Positions 1 through 9,567 of a stretch of DNA of 64,000 nucleotides are shown piece after piece. The DNA lies in the NCBI GenBank assembly GCA_015680685.1, contig MNCI01005294.1, positions 84,416 through 148,415 of the forward strand, written 5' to 3'. The stretch is from Gnetum montanum (lineage: Eukaryota; Streptophyta; Gnetopsida; Gnetales; Gnetaceae). The notes under the pieces were generated by a model that ran no database searches, was not told the origin of the DNA, and worked only from the letters and a program-made list of their open reading frames with translations. The position numbers and the translations under genes are program-made. Position 1 is the first letter of the stretch. Every line of letters begins with the position of its first letter.

Positions 1-480
1 CAACCTAGTATGTCATAAAATGGAATTTTCACCAACATTATTAATAGAATTGAGTAGTGAGAAAGAGCTATCTTCTTTATTAGCATATTCAATATCTAGC
101 TTGAGGAAACCACTGTCAACAAAACCATATTCATAACAAACTGAGTCTATATGATTTGTAACTAAATCATCTTTAAAACATAATTTTGAAACTCAATTTC
201 AACAAAGTAGTAATGGGAAGTAAATTTCATTGAATTTTTGATGCATATAGAACATTGTGGAGACATAAAATGCAATTCCATAAATGACAAGTTTATATGT
301 ACAAATGTCCAATACATCTATACTAGAGGTATTCCCCATGTATATCTTCTTACTCCATGCTATAATTCAATGGTACTCAACAAAGCTAACCAAATCTCTC
401 ACCATGTATTCTATTACTTCCAAGTGTATAATCCACATAGGGAGAGCTTTAGCAACAAGAATACTAGATGATACAAAGGA
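1..480 (-). pseudogene. Ty1/copia protease and pre-integrase remnant
   Basis: Read on the minus strand, 480 down to 1 gives the run VAKALPMWII, followed by a segment resembling MVRDLVSFVEYH and later GFVDSGFLKLDIEYAN and HTRL. This is the order found in copia polyproteins: the stretch before the aspartic protease (WIIDSGATEH), the post-active-site segment, and the GAG-pre-integrase region ending in WHARLGH. The protease active site is destroyed: the five DSGAT positions now read H-L-E-V-I, four of the five changes being C-to-T or G-to-A. Stops interrupt the frame. The element continues off the left edge of the window, so integrase and RT are not visible. It follows the gag remnant at 500-1334 in the same orientation, as expected for gag-pol. 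Confidence 0.7.
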
Positions 481-499
481 ATCATTGACAAAAAGAGGA

Positions 500-1334
500 T
501 TATGACATACCTTCTAAGGCTTAGTGCACTCACAAGTGAAGTGGCCTTGCTTGTCGAAATTGTAATAAGTTATCTTAGACTTGTCTTTCTTGCCTTCTCG
601 TTTTTAATCCTCCTTAGCCTTCTTTGATGGAAGTTCTTATTGAGAGGATCCATCGTGGCCCCTCTTTTCTCCAATTTCTATTGGATTTATGGGTGTTAGA
701 TTCAACAGCATACACATTAGAGGTCTTAGCAGCTATCAAGCACTTCTCCTTGAGTTCCAAATAACATGCAATATCCTAAAATGTTTTCACATTCTCATTA
801 TGCATCATGTTTACTCATATGTGTTCCCAGGAGTTCAGAAGTGAGTGGATAACTACCTATATCTACTATTTATCCATGAGACTATTCTTAGTAGCGTTCA
901 ACTCTCAAATCATGTTTGACATTTTTCTAATATGCTATTTCAAAGTTTGATTATGATGCTTTTGATAACTGTCAAACTTGAGAGTTAGACTGCTTAGTCT
1001 CAGGGTGAAGGTAGCACCAAATCTTGCTTTGAGGGCTTCCATAGGACATGTGCGGTTGGATATTGCTCAAATTCACAAAGGATGTCATTTTGCATGCTAG
1101 TTGGCATTGTGATATAAGAAATATAATTTTTTTGAGCCAACTTTGATATACCTCAACCTCTTTGCCATGTTGAGGATCTGTACCCTCGTCAGGTTCGTCT
1201 ATGAGATGAAAGAGGGTCTCTACCACCTCTTGTTCATCTAAGACATATTGGAACTTTCAATGCTAACTATCATAATTATCATCGTCAAAATTTTTTCCTT
1301 TGTTAAGGTCAACAACAATTTGTTTGGAGGCCAT
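500..1334 (-). pseudogene. Ty1/copia gag (UBN2-type) remnant
   Basis: The minus strand has an ATG at 1334 followed by MASKQIVVDLNKGKNF and DDDNYD, the typical N-terminus of plant copia gag. A 84-residue open stretch (1226-972) contains DEPDEGTDPQHGKEVEVYQSW and ends in LVLPSP-like residues, matching the UBN2 gag domain. Near 524-570 a zinc knuckle is recognisable as a decayed CxxC-x4-H-x4-C: the spacing, the H and the last C survive, but the first two cysteines have become Y and F. Several stops break the frame. The domain order and close fit to copia gag make the family assignment firm; it cannot be functional. The first ~160 bases of the coding region are duplicated in the tandem repeat described next. 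Confidence 0.78.
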
Positions 1335-2325
1335 GATTGCATTTGAAGATAGTGTGAAAAAGAATATAAATATCAATGTGCATATATATACGTAAATATT
1401 TAGCTAAGATTCTAAATAACATGGCATCATAAATATAACGGAAATATTGCTCAGCTTAAAATCACATTATATAAATAATGATGACTTGTCATAATCAAGC
1501 GTAATGATCTAAAAGTTAGAGAAAAAAAAATTTCTTTCTAAATAACCCTATAAGTTAGGATCTATACCCTTGTCAGGTTCATCCATGAGATGAAAGAGGG
1601 TCTCTACCACCTCTTGTTCATCTAAGACATATTGGAACTTTCAATGCTAACTATCATAATTATCATCATCAAACTTTTTTCCTTTGTTAAGGTCAACAAC
1701 AATTTGTTTGGAGGCCATGATTGCATTTGAAGATAGTGTGAAAAAGAATATAAATATCAATGTGCATGTATATACATAAATATTTAGCTAAGATTCTAAA
1801 TAACATGGCATCATAAATATAAGGGAAATATCGCTATGCTTAAAATCACATTATATAAATAATGCTGACTTGTCATAATCAAGCGTAATGATCTAAAAGT
1901 TAGAGAAAAAAACTTTTCTTTCTAAATAACCCCATAAGTTAGGATCTGTACCCTCATCAGGTTTGTCCATGAGATGAAAGAGGGTCTCTACCACCTCTTG
2001 TTCATCTAAGACATATTGGAACTTTCAATGCTAACTATCATAATTATCATCATCAAACTTTTTTCCTTTGTTAAGGTCAACAACAATTTGTTTGGAGGCC
2101 ATGATTGCATTTGAAGATAGTGTGAAAAAGAATATAAATATCAATGTGCATGTATATACGTAAACATTTAGCTAAGATTCTAAATAACATGGCATCATAA
2201 ATATAAGGGAAATATCGCTAAGCTTAAAATCACATTATATAAATAATGCTAACTTGTCATAATCAAGCGTAATGATCTAAAAGTTAGAGAAAAAAAAAAC
2301 TTTTCTTTCCAAATAACCCCATAAG
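1173..2325 (-). repeat. three tandem 384-bp copies of copia gag start plus leader
   Basis: Three head-to-tail copies start at 1173, 1557 and 1941, each beginning aggatctgtaccc or a one-base variant, at an exact 384-bp spacing. Each copy contains the first ~160 bases of gag including the ATG (minus strand at 1334, about 1718 and about 2102) and ~220 bases of upstream leader with a poly(A)/poly(T) tract. The copies are very similar by eye. Copy 3 ends where the sequence turns to ataagaccaaggg near 2325. The copies are repeats of an internal part of the element, not LTRs, so they arose by tandem duplication after or during insertion. Confidence 0.92.
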
Positions 2326-3732
2326 ACCAAGGGACATAAGCATCATTTTATACAACCAAAATTATTAAATTACATCAGATTCTCCCACTTGGGCAAGGGA
2401 TCAAATAATAATACATACTAGATGAATAAATTATGTTAAATATTCATACATCCCAAAATAATGAATTAAATCCATGAAAGACAATATTAATGATAATAAA
2501 TATTCCCACTAGGACAAAGGAGTAAAAATAATAATGATAATGATGCTCAAGTTCACATGAGGTCTAAGAAAAGGAGGCATGAAAGCCATTAACTGTTTTT
2601 AACTAAAAATCATAATCATTCATAAAAGATTATATATAAGATGCAATATAATCAATGCCTAAAAAATGTGTTTTTAAATAAAAATGCGACGTCAATGCCT
2701 AAAAACCGGTACGGTGGTTGCTCAAAAAACATATATATATATACTTCTTAACTCTCCATTACGGATGAGAATTTCAATGATGGAGCAACTACCGTCAACA
2801 ATAGTGGCACCGTGTCTAGGGGCTCTCAGGTACGGCAGGTCCAAAGACGCCTTAAATTCCACTGTCTTGTTCCCGTCACAGCCCTATCATCCTGCTAAAG
2901 TGTCAACCAGAGTTTCCCCCTTTGCCAACATCACAGTCGTCAACAACAGCACAACAGATCGCACGTGTAGGTTGCAGGTGGTGGCGGAACTAGTAGATTC
3001 TAATAGAACTTGGGTGATTGTCGCCATCGCAAGCACCAGGCTCACAACAAAAATTTGGAAATAAAAACCAGTGGCTCCGATACTAATGATGGGTAACGTA
3101 CCCATGTTGCGAGTGCCTAATGGTGTAGGCGGCAGTAAGACTGATGCTGGAATGGCACAGCAAATGACAACCATGCAGAGCAACAGTAGCTAGATCAGTG
3201 CAGCAGCAAGATTGGATGGGCAATGGCATAGCAACACCAAAATCTACACTGCAGTAGTAGAACTGCACGGCAACGGTAACTGGGAAGAAAAAAGGTTGTT
3301 GTAGCAAAGTCGGCAAGAAATGACAGCAGCAACAATGACAAGGGCACCGAACAATGCCAACAGATCTAGCAAGAAATGCAAGAGCAGAACTTGAACATCA
3401 ACTACCGGAGTTTACGTCTCATTCCACCTTGAAAATGCCAAAAGCGAAAAACGGCTCAATGGAGAAGTAACAACACCTTTATCCCGAAGGTGGGGTGAGC
3501 ATTAGTGGTGGAGTGGGGTGAGTAGTGGAGTGATCACTGCTACTGTAATAGCAGCCACTCCTGCCAGTTACTGCAGCCACCCCTACCAACATTTCCATTA
3601 CTTATAGCATGCCTAATCATGGGCACCAATGCACATAACTCCAATAGTAACTAATCATGGACACGTACCTGACAAATGAGATACCACCAGGTCATGGAAG
3701 ATGCCATTGTTACAATGGAGTGCTGCATTACC
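2326..3732. other. unassigned stretch, possible copia LTR edge then GC-richer DNA
   Basis: On the minus strand, 2396-2376 reads gcccaagtgggagaat, and a similar cctagtgggaat lies near 2510-2500. Such motifs commonly precede copia 3' LTRs, so an LTR edge may lie here, but no matching partner LTR is visible. From about 2680 to 3400 composition shifts to higher GC with many cagcaac and gcagcag runs. Open frames exist on both strands (plus 2684-3064, minus 3183-2887) and overlap, as expected from composition rather than coding. I recognise no protein domain. Nothing else is identified. Confidence 0.4.
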
Positions 3733-3990
3733 CTATTCATTATCATTATTCTATCTTTGTTCCAATAAAATGAGGTCAGTTACATGAGTTTTTTTCACCA
3801 TAACCTCCATGAAGAGCTATATCTTTATTTATTTGTAGTTTCTTTAAATCATCTTCTATCTTCGCTCCCATGTCTTCTTTGATCTTTTTTCAATGGTTTT
3901 CTTGAAATAATGATGTAACAAGCTCATTGTTTAAACTTCTTTGCACATGTCCAAATCATCTAAGCCATCGTTCAAAAAGTTCATTGATTA
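3733..3990 (-). pseudogene. RTE-type LINE, 3' end fragment
   Basis: The minus strand from 3988 gives ERWLR-stop-FGHVQRS, then KEDMGAKIEDDLKKLQINKD and IALHGGYGEKN, then HFIGTK. This is the conserved C-terminal tail of plant RTE-clade LINE reverse transcriptases (LRWFGHVQRRP, then KKDLKxLNINKDLAxxRxEW, then ADPNxVGTK). Just past it, at 3760-3733, the minus strand reads ataatgataatga, a short-unit tail like those that end RTE elements. Only about 85 codons are present, so this is a 5'-truncated copy, the usual product of LINE insertion. No target duplication was identified. Confidence 0.68.
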
Positions 3991-4468
3991 AATGTTTACT
4001 CTTGAATGGATGGAAAGGCAGACATAGAGATATAAATGAAACAAATGGTAGAAGATGCACTACTATAGTGATATGTCCCTTTTCCCTTTACATTTTCGTA
4101 ATTAACATGTGGGTTAGAATCACATGAATCTGATGAGTTAGGAAGTGTTTTTAACATCGAACAACTACGAAGTAATATGTTGTGGCATCTTGAATAAGGA
4201 ATTGGTAGGCACAAATAAATAGCTAAGGAGACTGTAGTGCTCAATAAAGCTATCTTTAGGTAAAAAATGACACAATCTGTTATGTTATGTAGGCTTGATG
4301 ATTTAAACCTTTGTTTATTTGTTGATTCTATAGAACTATGGATTATGCATTTACAAAATGGTGTAGGAAGCATATACATTATCTCAATCATGTAGAAAGC
4401 ATGATAATTACTAAGGATTGTTTTAGAATTGCTACTTGTATTTAGTATTTAATTTTTACACCCTACCT
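3991..4468. other. no recognised feature
   Basis: AT-rich sequence between the LINE fragment and the integrase end of element 1. It should contain the 3' untranslated part of element 1, but no polypurine tract or LTR edge could be identified. Confidence 0.4.
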
Positions 4469-5070
4469 CTATATCATTCTGAAAAATGTAATGCATGGAT
4501 CTAATACTAAAGTTAAAAAGAAAAAAGTGAAAATAGGTGGGGCTACAACCTCCATGACTTGGTACATTGGTGAAAACTTAGTTTGCACACCTTTTTGTCC
4601 AAAATATCTATCTCTTTTTAATACTAGATCAGCTATTTGAAAGAATTTAGTAGCAAATTTTTTATTGAACCATCTTTTGATAATGGTTTGATGATTTAAC
4701 AGGTTTTCCATTGCTTTTAAACGTTTAAATTCAACACCCCAAATATCATAAGATTTACTAATGAGACTTTCATAGGGATTTAGGTAATCCAAAAAAAAAA
4801 AGAAAAAAAAAACTCATTATGGATTTGCAAATTGATGGATAGTATAGGTTTTTGGCCATAAAATAGTTCATAAGGGATGGTCTTGAGAGATTCTTTGTAA
4901 CGAATATGATTTTCCCATACAACCCATTTTAATTTTTCATGCCAAGATTCTGGGTTGTCGTCAATCATCTTTTTAACTCCACCTAAAAGATTTTTGTTTG
5001 AAAATTCTGCTAATCCATTTCCTTGAGGATAATATTCTGTGATGCATTTGATTAGGATTTCATTATTCAT
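4469..5070 (-). pseudogene. element 1 integrase, C-terminal half
   Basis: The minus strand from 5052 reads CITEYYPQGNGLAEFSNKNL, the conserved region around the catalytic glutamate of the DD35E integrase core; this E is retained (GLAE). It continues WHEKLKWVVWENHIRYKESL and YELFYGQKPI, then after a frame change ENLLNHQTIIKRWFNKK, FQIADLVLKRD and TKFSPM, the standard Ty3/gypsy C-terminal integrase segment. The N-terminal zinc domain and the first two catalytic aspartates are absent because the region is fused to RT at about 5070. A long A/G run near 4793-4812 interrupts it. Confidence 0.8.
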
Positions 5071-5600
5071 AGCTCATTAAAAGGTTGATCCCACATTCAA
5101 TAATCCAAGAGGCATTTTGGCATATTAAAATGTTCCCGATTTTATTACAAAGGTTGTTTTATGTTGATCTTTCTTATTCACAAGGATTGGGTTGTAACCT
5201 AAGTATCCATCTAAGAATGATTACATTTGTGCACCATTTATTGTTTGAAGTATCTATTCCATAAGTGGAAGTGGATAATTATATTTAATGCAAGATGCAC
5301 TAAGATTTCTAAAGTTGATGCACAATCATATCTCTCAAGAATTCTTACATATGGGAACTAGGTTTGATACCCAACTAGAATGCCTTACTAGATATATGAT
5401 TTTAGATTTCAAGAGTTTATTGATCTTCCTTTTCACTAAAGGTTCAATTTTAAGATTGATTGGTCTTGAATTTTGTCTAAAAGGTTTAGTTTTAGGCCTA
5501 ACTAGTATTATGTGGATAATGATAAATGGATTATAAACTTTTAAATCTTCATAGGACTAGGCTAAAACATCATTAAATTCATGTAGAAATGCAATTAACA
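5071..5600 (-). pseudogene. element 1 reverse transcriptase, N-terminal half
   Basis: Conceptual minus-strand translation gives FNDVLA-stop-SYEDLK (linker), then KINKLLKSKIIYLVRHSSWV, SNLVPICK, LCINFRNLS, KYNYPLPLME, SFLDGYLGYNPI, KTTFVIKSGTF and AKMPLGLLN. These are RT motifs in the correct order, including the first catalytic aspartate (FLDGY). The frame then reaches GSTF-stop-stop-AMNNEI and passes straight into integrase, so the xxDD box, thumb and connection are gone. At least five stops are present. The join between RT and integrase is a deletion scar. Confidence 0.78.
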
Positions 5601-5689
5601 TACCCTTCTCATTAGAATATATGTGTTTACCTATTCAAATAGGATATGTCTGATTTCTCTTTTTGATTAAAGTAATTTTGGTTTCTACT

Positions 5690-6350
5690 AATACTTGTCA
5701 ATCTTTGTGTTGTAGGAATTCAATTTCATTATCCATTTGAACTTCCCTAGCAATTGTGGTGTGTGAAACTTCATTGATAAGGATTGAGTCATTTGAATAA
5801 GTATGTGAAGCTTCAAGAATCTGATCGTAAAACTCCCCTTGACTAGTAAGAAAATGAGTAATTTGATGATCATCATCAAACACTTGTAAGGATAGCACAT
5901 TGTCAGGGATGGAGTAAAAATTAACCTTTTCAATGATGATTTCAGAATCCTAAGCTCCATTAGGAAATGGAAGATCAAGAGTATAAGCAACTTATGCTAA
6001 AGCATCAAGAATATGGTTTTCATCTCTTCAAACATGTTCTACTGTGATAAGATTAATTCCTTGAATAATTCTAGCACATGTGTCTTGTATGCTCTCATTA
6101 AAGAATCTTTATCTTCATAAATATTATTAATTTGATTTACAATAAGTTGTAAATCACTATAAATATTTAAATTTGAAAGATTCAAGTAAATGACATACTT
6201 TAGTCCATGGATTAAAGCTTTGTATTCAGCCATGTTTTTTGTCATGGGCTTTGAAAAATGAGTAGCTTTAAGCTTTGGAGCTTTCCTAGGTGGAATTAGC
6301 ATAATTCTAGAATCACATCATTGTTTTGATGAGGCTCCATCAATCCTAAA
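5690..6350 (-). pseudogene. element 1 archaeal-type RNase H (aRNH) upstream of RT
   Basis: The minus strand from about 6350 reads TWIFRIDGASSKQ, stop, then an open stretch (6302-6039) with THFSKPMTKNMAEYKALIHG, then NLNIYSDLQLIVNQ. This is the RVT_3/archaeal-type RNase H seen in plant Tat elements; the acidic residues D (RIDGAS), E (AEYKAL) and D (YSDLQ) are all still there. A second segment (5898-5698) with LSLQVFDDDHQITHFL and TSQGEFYDQILEASH follows, also typical of these polyproteins. The domain lies between protease and RT. In the Tat elements I know best, this domain follows RT and its own RNase H. The family A copies in this window lack it entirely. Confidence 0.72.
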
Positions 6351-6361
6351 TATCCATGTGT

Positions 6362-7760
6362 TTAAATGATTGAAATTAAAATACAAGATATTTTATCAAT
6401 ATAGGTATTATCATCATCATAGATTAGATTATTATCTAAGGATTGAATAGCAAGGATTTCACTAATGTTCTTGTCCTTAGCAATTGGTGGGTGATCACCA
6501 AATAGGAAAGTCTTTTTATCATATTGGTGAGAAGGAATTGTGTTAGTGTGAAGTTCAGAAAGTTCCCTATAAGTTTGGTAATAGGATGTGGAATGAGTAT
6601 GAATATAGAGGTTTATGTTAGGTAATGAGTCATTCATTACATCTAAGTTTTCATCTAGCTTATATTCACCAAAGTTAAGATTAGTGATTCCTACAAAGTC
6701 TTGACTTTGATCTATTGATGTAACATGAGATTCATTAGGACCTAAGATGACATGACAATGAAAAGGTTCTCTAAGAATTATTACATGTTTAGATCCTTCT
6801 TTGATTAGAAGAAGGAGTTTTGAGAAATCAGATCTAAAGAAACCTCCAAATTTGACATTGAAAGTACGTGAAAGCAACATGCCTATGACATCCTATCCCC
6901 AGATGTCATGGCAAATGTCAAATATATGATATATTAGACATTATATGTATGAAGAAAATATATCAAATGCAAAATATATGTAATATTTGATAGTATGTAT
7001 AAAGGAAATAATAGGAAAAACATAGAAAGAGAAAGAAAAGAATGCTTTATTAATATGGAATAACATATCCAAATCATTCTTTGAGAGTGTTCCTTGGGGT
7101 TTTCTTCTTTGGCATCTATCCCTTAGAGGCAATCTAGCATTGTCACCATGGTTAGGCCTATAACTCAGCTAGAAGGGATGGCTAACCCACTTTCTATTCG
7201 ACTTCACCCAGCTCCCATGACTTACTTGTACCAGCTCCACCACTCTATGCTGGCACGACCTCCAAACTTAGGTATAAATGCATTAGGTTAAACACACTAA
7301 GGTCACCTTGAGAGACACATCCATTGTTACAATACACCCTTTTGAGTTTTAATTACAACTGCCCTTTTGGGTCTTGTTACAATAAAAATAACACTTTTTA
7401 TGAAGAGACAACATCTTTGTTAGGCAAAAACATCATTTGGAAATGCAGATGTGACAATTTCATAAGTAGGTTTCATATCAACTACTAACATATTTGTGTG
7501 GCATGAAAAATTAGGATACTACTTTAGGAAAATTTGAATATCTTTAAGTAATCCTACTATATAGATGTTGGATCTATTTAGTTGGATAACACTTCAAGTT
7601 TGGGGAATCATTTGTGCTCCTAATGTTTTACATACCTGAAGAGGCATTACATTTATAGTAGCTCTTGAATCCATTAGACAATTATGAATGTTCTTTTCTA
7701 GTATAACTAAAGTAGTTAAGAAAGGGGGTTGATCCCTCTTGGCTTGTTGGTGAAGAATGG
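6362..7760 (-). pseudogene. element 1 aspartic protease and spacer, split by an insertion
   Basis: The minus strand from about 7740 gives PPFLTTLVILEKNIHNCLMD, then SRATINVMPLQVCKTLGAQM and later MLVVDMKPTYEI; from 6880 it resumes MLLSRTFNVKFGGFFRSDFS. The two halves align with the uninterrupted protease of A copy 3 (45839-45420), showing that about 550 bp was inserted between them. The retropepsin catalytic triplet D-S/T-G reads D-S-R. After the protease, 6800-6362 encodes an acidic, poorly conserved spacer that ends just before the RNase H. Frameshifts and stops make it non-functional. Confidence 0.72.
6896..7445 (-). mobile_element. LTR-like insertion inside element 1 protease
   Basis: This segment has no counterpart in the protease of family A copies 2 and 3. 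On the minus strand it starts near 7450 with tgtcacatctgc and ends near 6890 with gataggatgtca, and an AATAAA lies at about 7048 in minus orientation, near where an LTR polyadenylation site would be. It looks like a solo LTR or a small LTR-type element. I could not define the exact ends or a clean target duplication. No coding domain is visible. Confidence 0.45.
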
Positions 7761-7859
7761 ATGTGTTAAGGATTCCAACAGCATCAATGAAATGAACTTA
7801 TTTATCATTTGTAGGGGTCTTACCTTTATCTCTAGATTCATTGGCCAATCCATGTATAG

Positions 7860-9262
7860 CTTCTTTTACTTCCTTAAATTTTGAAAGTTAATACATGGAT
7901 ATGTTGGCCTTAATCCTTTTTAAATCTTCTATAATATCATAAGTTTTCATCTTGCTCCCAGGCTCAGGTTGATTTTGGTTGGAAAAATTATGGATTTGTA
8001 ATGATGTTCCAAGTTGAGATGAATTATTGTGGTTTTATTTACTAGGAGGGATGTATGTGTCCCCTTTTAAATTTCTAGAGTCATTCATGATGTCACTCAT
8101 CTTCCTAAATTGTGCATTTGCATAGGTAAGTTCATTGATCATGGCTTGTTGAAAGGATGCTACTAGTTCATTTTCAATTTCACTAGGAATTTCTAGAACC
8201 ATTAGCAAGGATTTTCCCTTTTGTTTTTTTTTTGTAATTCTTATGTGATATCCCCATATAATGCTTGGAATTGAGGGAAAGACTTGTCAGAATGTTATCT
8301 GGAATTATGCAACCTACAATATTCATTAAGAGTTGCTTCTCCTAGGTTTACATTTGCCTCATTATGTTGATTTCTTATCTTAACATTGTTGCATTTTAGC
8401 TCAATTAGAGAGCTTTTGTAGGGTGGTTAAGACTTGATTCATTGGGGGTTTATCCTCAACTTTAGGTAAGTTAAAGGTTTTTGTAGTCAGAGGGTTAGGG
8501 ATAGAGATAATGGAGGAAGGATTGATAATAGATTGAATTAAGGCCTTTGATTGATCATCATTTAGGCAAACGTTTTGAGGGAATAAAGAAGAGGAAGCAT
8601 TTGGACTTTGAATATTTGGTAGAGAGTTGAGGATTGGAGGATTAGTTTGAGAAGGATTTAGGACTATTGAGGTTTGAGAACCTAAGCCAAGAGTTCCAAA
8701 TTGGGATTGTAAAGAATTTGCAAGTGATTTTTTCAAGTTTGACTACTTTGGACATGGCTCTTTGCAAGTTGGTGATATTGGGATTAGATATGATTGCATG
8801 CGCAAAGAAAGGATCAATGGTTAAGAGGAAAAAATTTAATAATCCTTCTAGTTATGATCACATTTTGCTAGGAACATACGATAATTGCTAGAGGAATATT
8901 AAATTATAGTTCATAATAGCTTCTTTGCTAAGCTTTTAGAGGATAGTAAAGTTACTAGAAGCTATGGTGGGGCTAGTGAAATTATTAAATTGAGAAAGAA
9001 AACATGATTTGAAATCATTCCAAGTAGAGATTGATGAGCTAGGAAGGGTTAGGAATCATTAAGTTGTCATACATTGGAAGGTAGTGACAAAAGACCTACA
9101 GGTCACATCATGTTGAACTATGTTGTGCATGCCTAGTAATGTTTTGAAATTTTGAAGATGTTGATGAGCATCATTGAAAGAGGAATTGAAAGAAAGGAAA
9201 GTGTGTTCAAGGGGTTTTGGAATTGGATTGAAGTTTTGAAAGTTGAAGGGATTGTTGAACAA
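7860..9262 (-). pseudogene. element 1 gag
   Basis: The minus strand from 9262 begins MFNNPFNFQNFNPIPKPLEH and continues FNDAHQHLQNFKTLLGMHNI, the N-terminal gag segment also seen in A copy 3 (47322-47095). A proline/asparagine-rich middle part lies at 8736-8401, including LNDDQSKALIQSIINPS, which is shared with family A. Near 8332-8290 the strand reads EYCRLHNSR-stop-HSDK, a Tat-type zinc finger (C-x2-H-x4-H) that has lost its last cysteine. Numerous stops are present. Gag forms the virus-like particle of the element. Confidence 0.68.
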
Positions 9263-9544
9263 AGGTTAGGTAGTAGGGTTTGTCATATTTGAAGAATCTG
9301 GGGACTTAGACTTGGGTCTTGTAGGCATATGACTTGGAAAGTGGTTGACTAGGAAGTGTTGTTTTGTTGCTTTCCTAGTTTGAGGCCTAAGGATTTCACT
9401 AGTTCAAATCATAAACTAGGTAGACAATGAAAGCAATTTTTTTCTTTTAATTTTTTTTTAGATTTTCTGATTAGGGTAGAAAGGAATGGAAAGCAAGGAA
9501 ATTGAAACTAGAATAAGATAGTCAAGGATTGGTTGAAGGAAGTA

Positions 9545-9560
9545 GGCCCTCCTAATGCCA
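9545..9560 (-). promoter_or_regulatory. element 1 primer-binding site
   Basis: On the minus strand, 8 bases after the LTR end, the sequence is TGGCATTAGGAGGGCC. The equivalent positions next to family A LTRs read TGGGGCTAGAAGGAGGACC (41035-41017) and TGGTGTTAGAAGAAGGGCC (47984-47966). After allowing for C/T and G/A decay these are one site, probably TGGCGCTAGAAGGAGGGCC with 3 bases deleted here. The TGG start fits a tRNA CCA end; the tRNA was not identified. Confidence 0.6.
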
Positions 9561-9567
9561 AAGAGGG

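Noticed and set aside
1173-2325. CRISPR-like or satellite array
   Set aside because: The 384-bp units include the gag start codon and leader of the adjacent copia element, so they are a local duplication of element DNA.
2887-3316. Minus-strand hydrophobic ORFs opposite the 2684-3064 frame
   Set aside because: Overlapping open frames on both strands in a GC-richer stretch are expected from composition; no domain seen.
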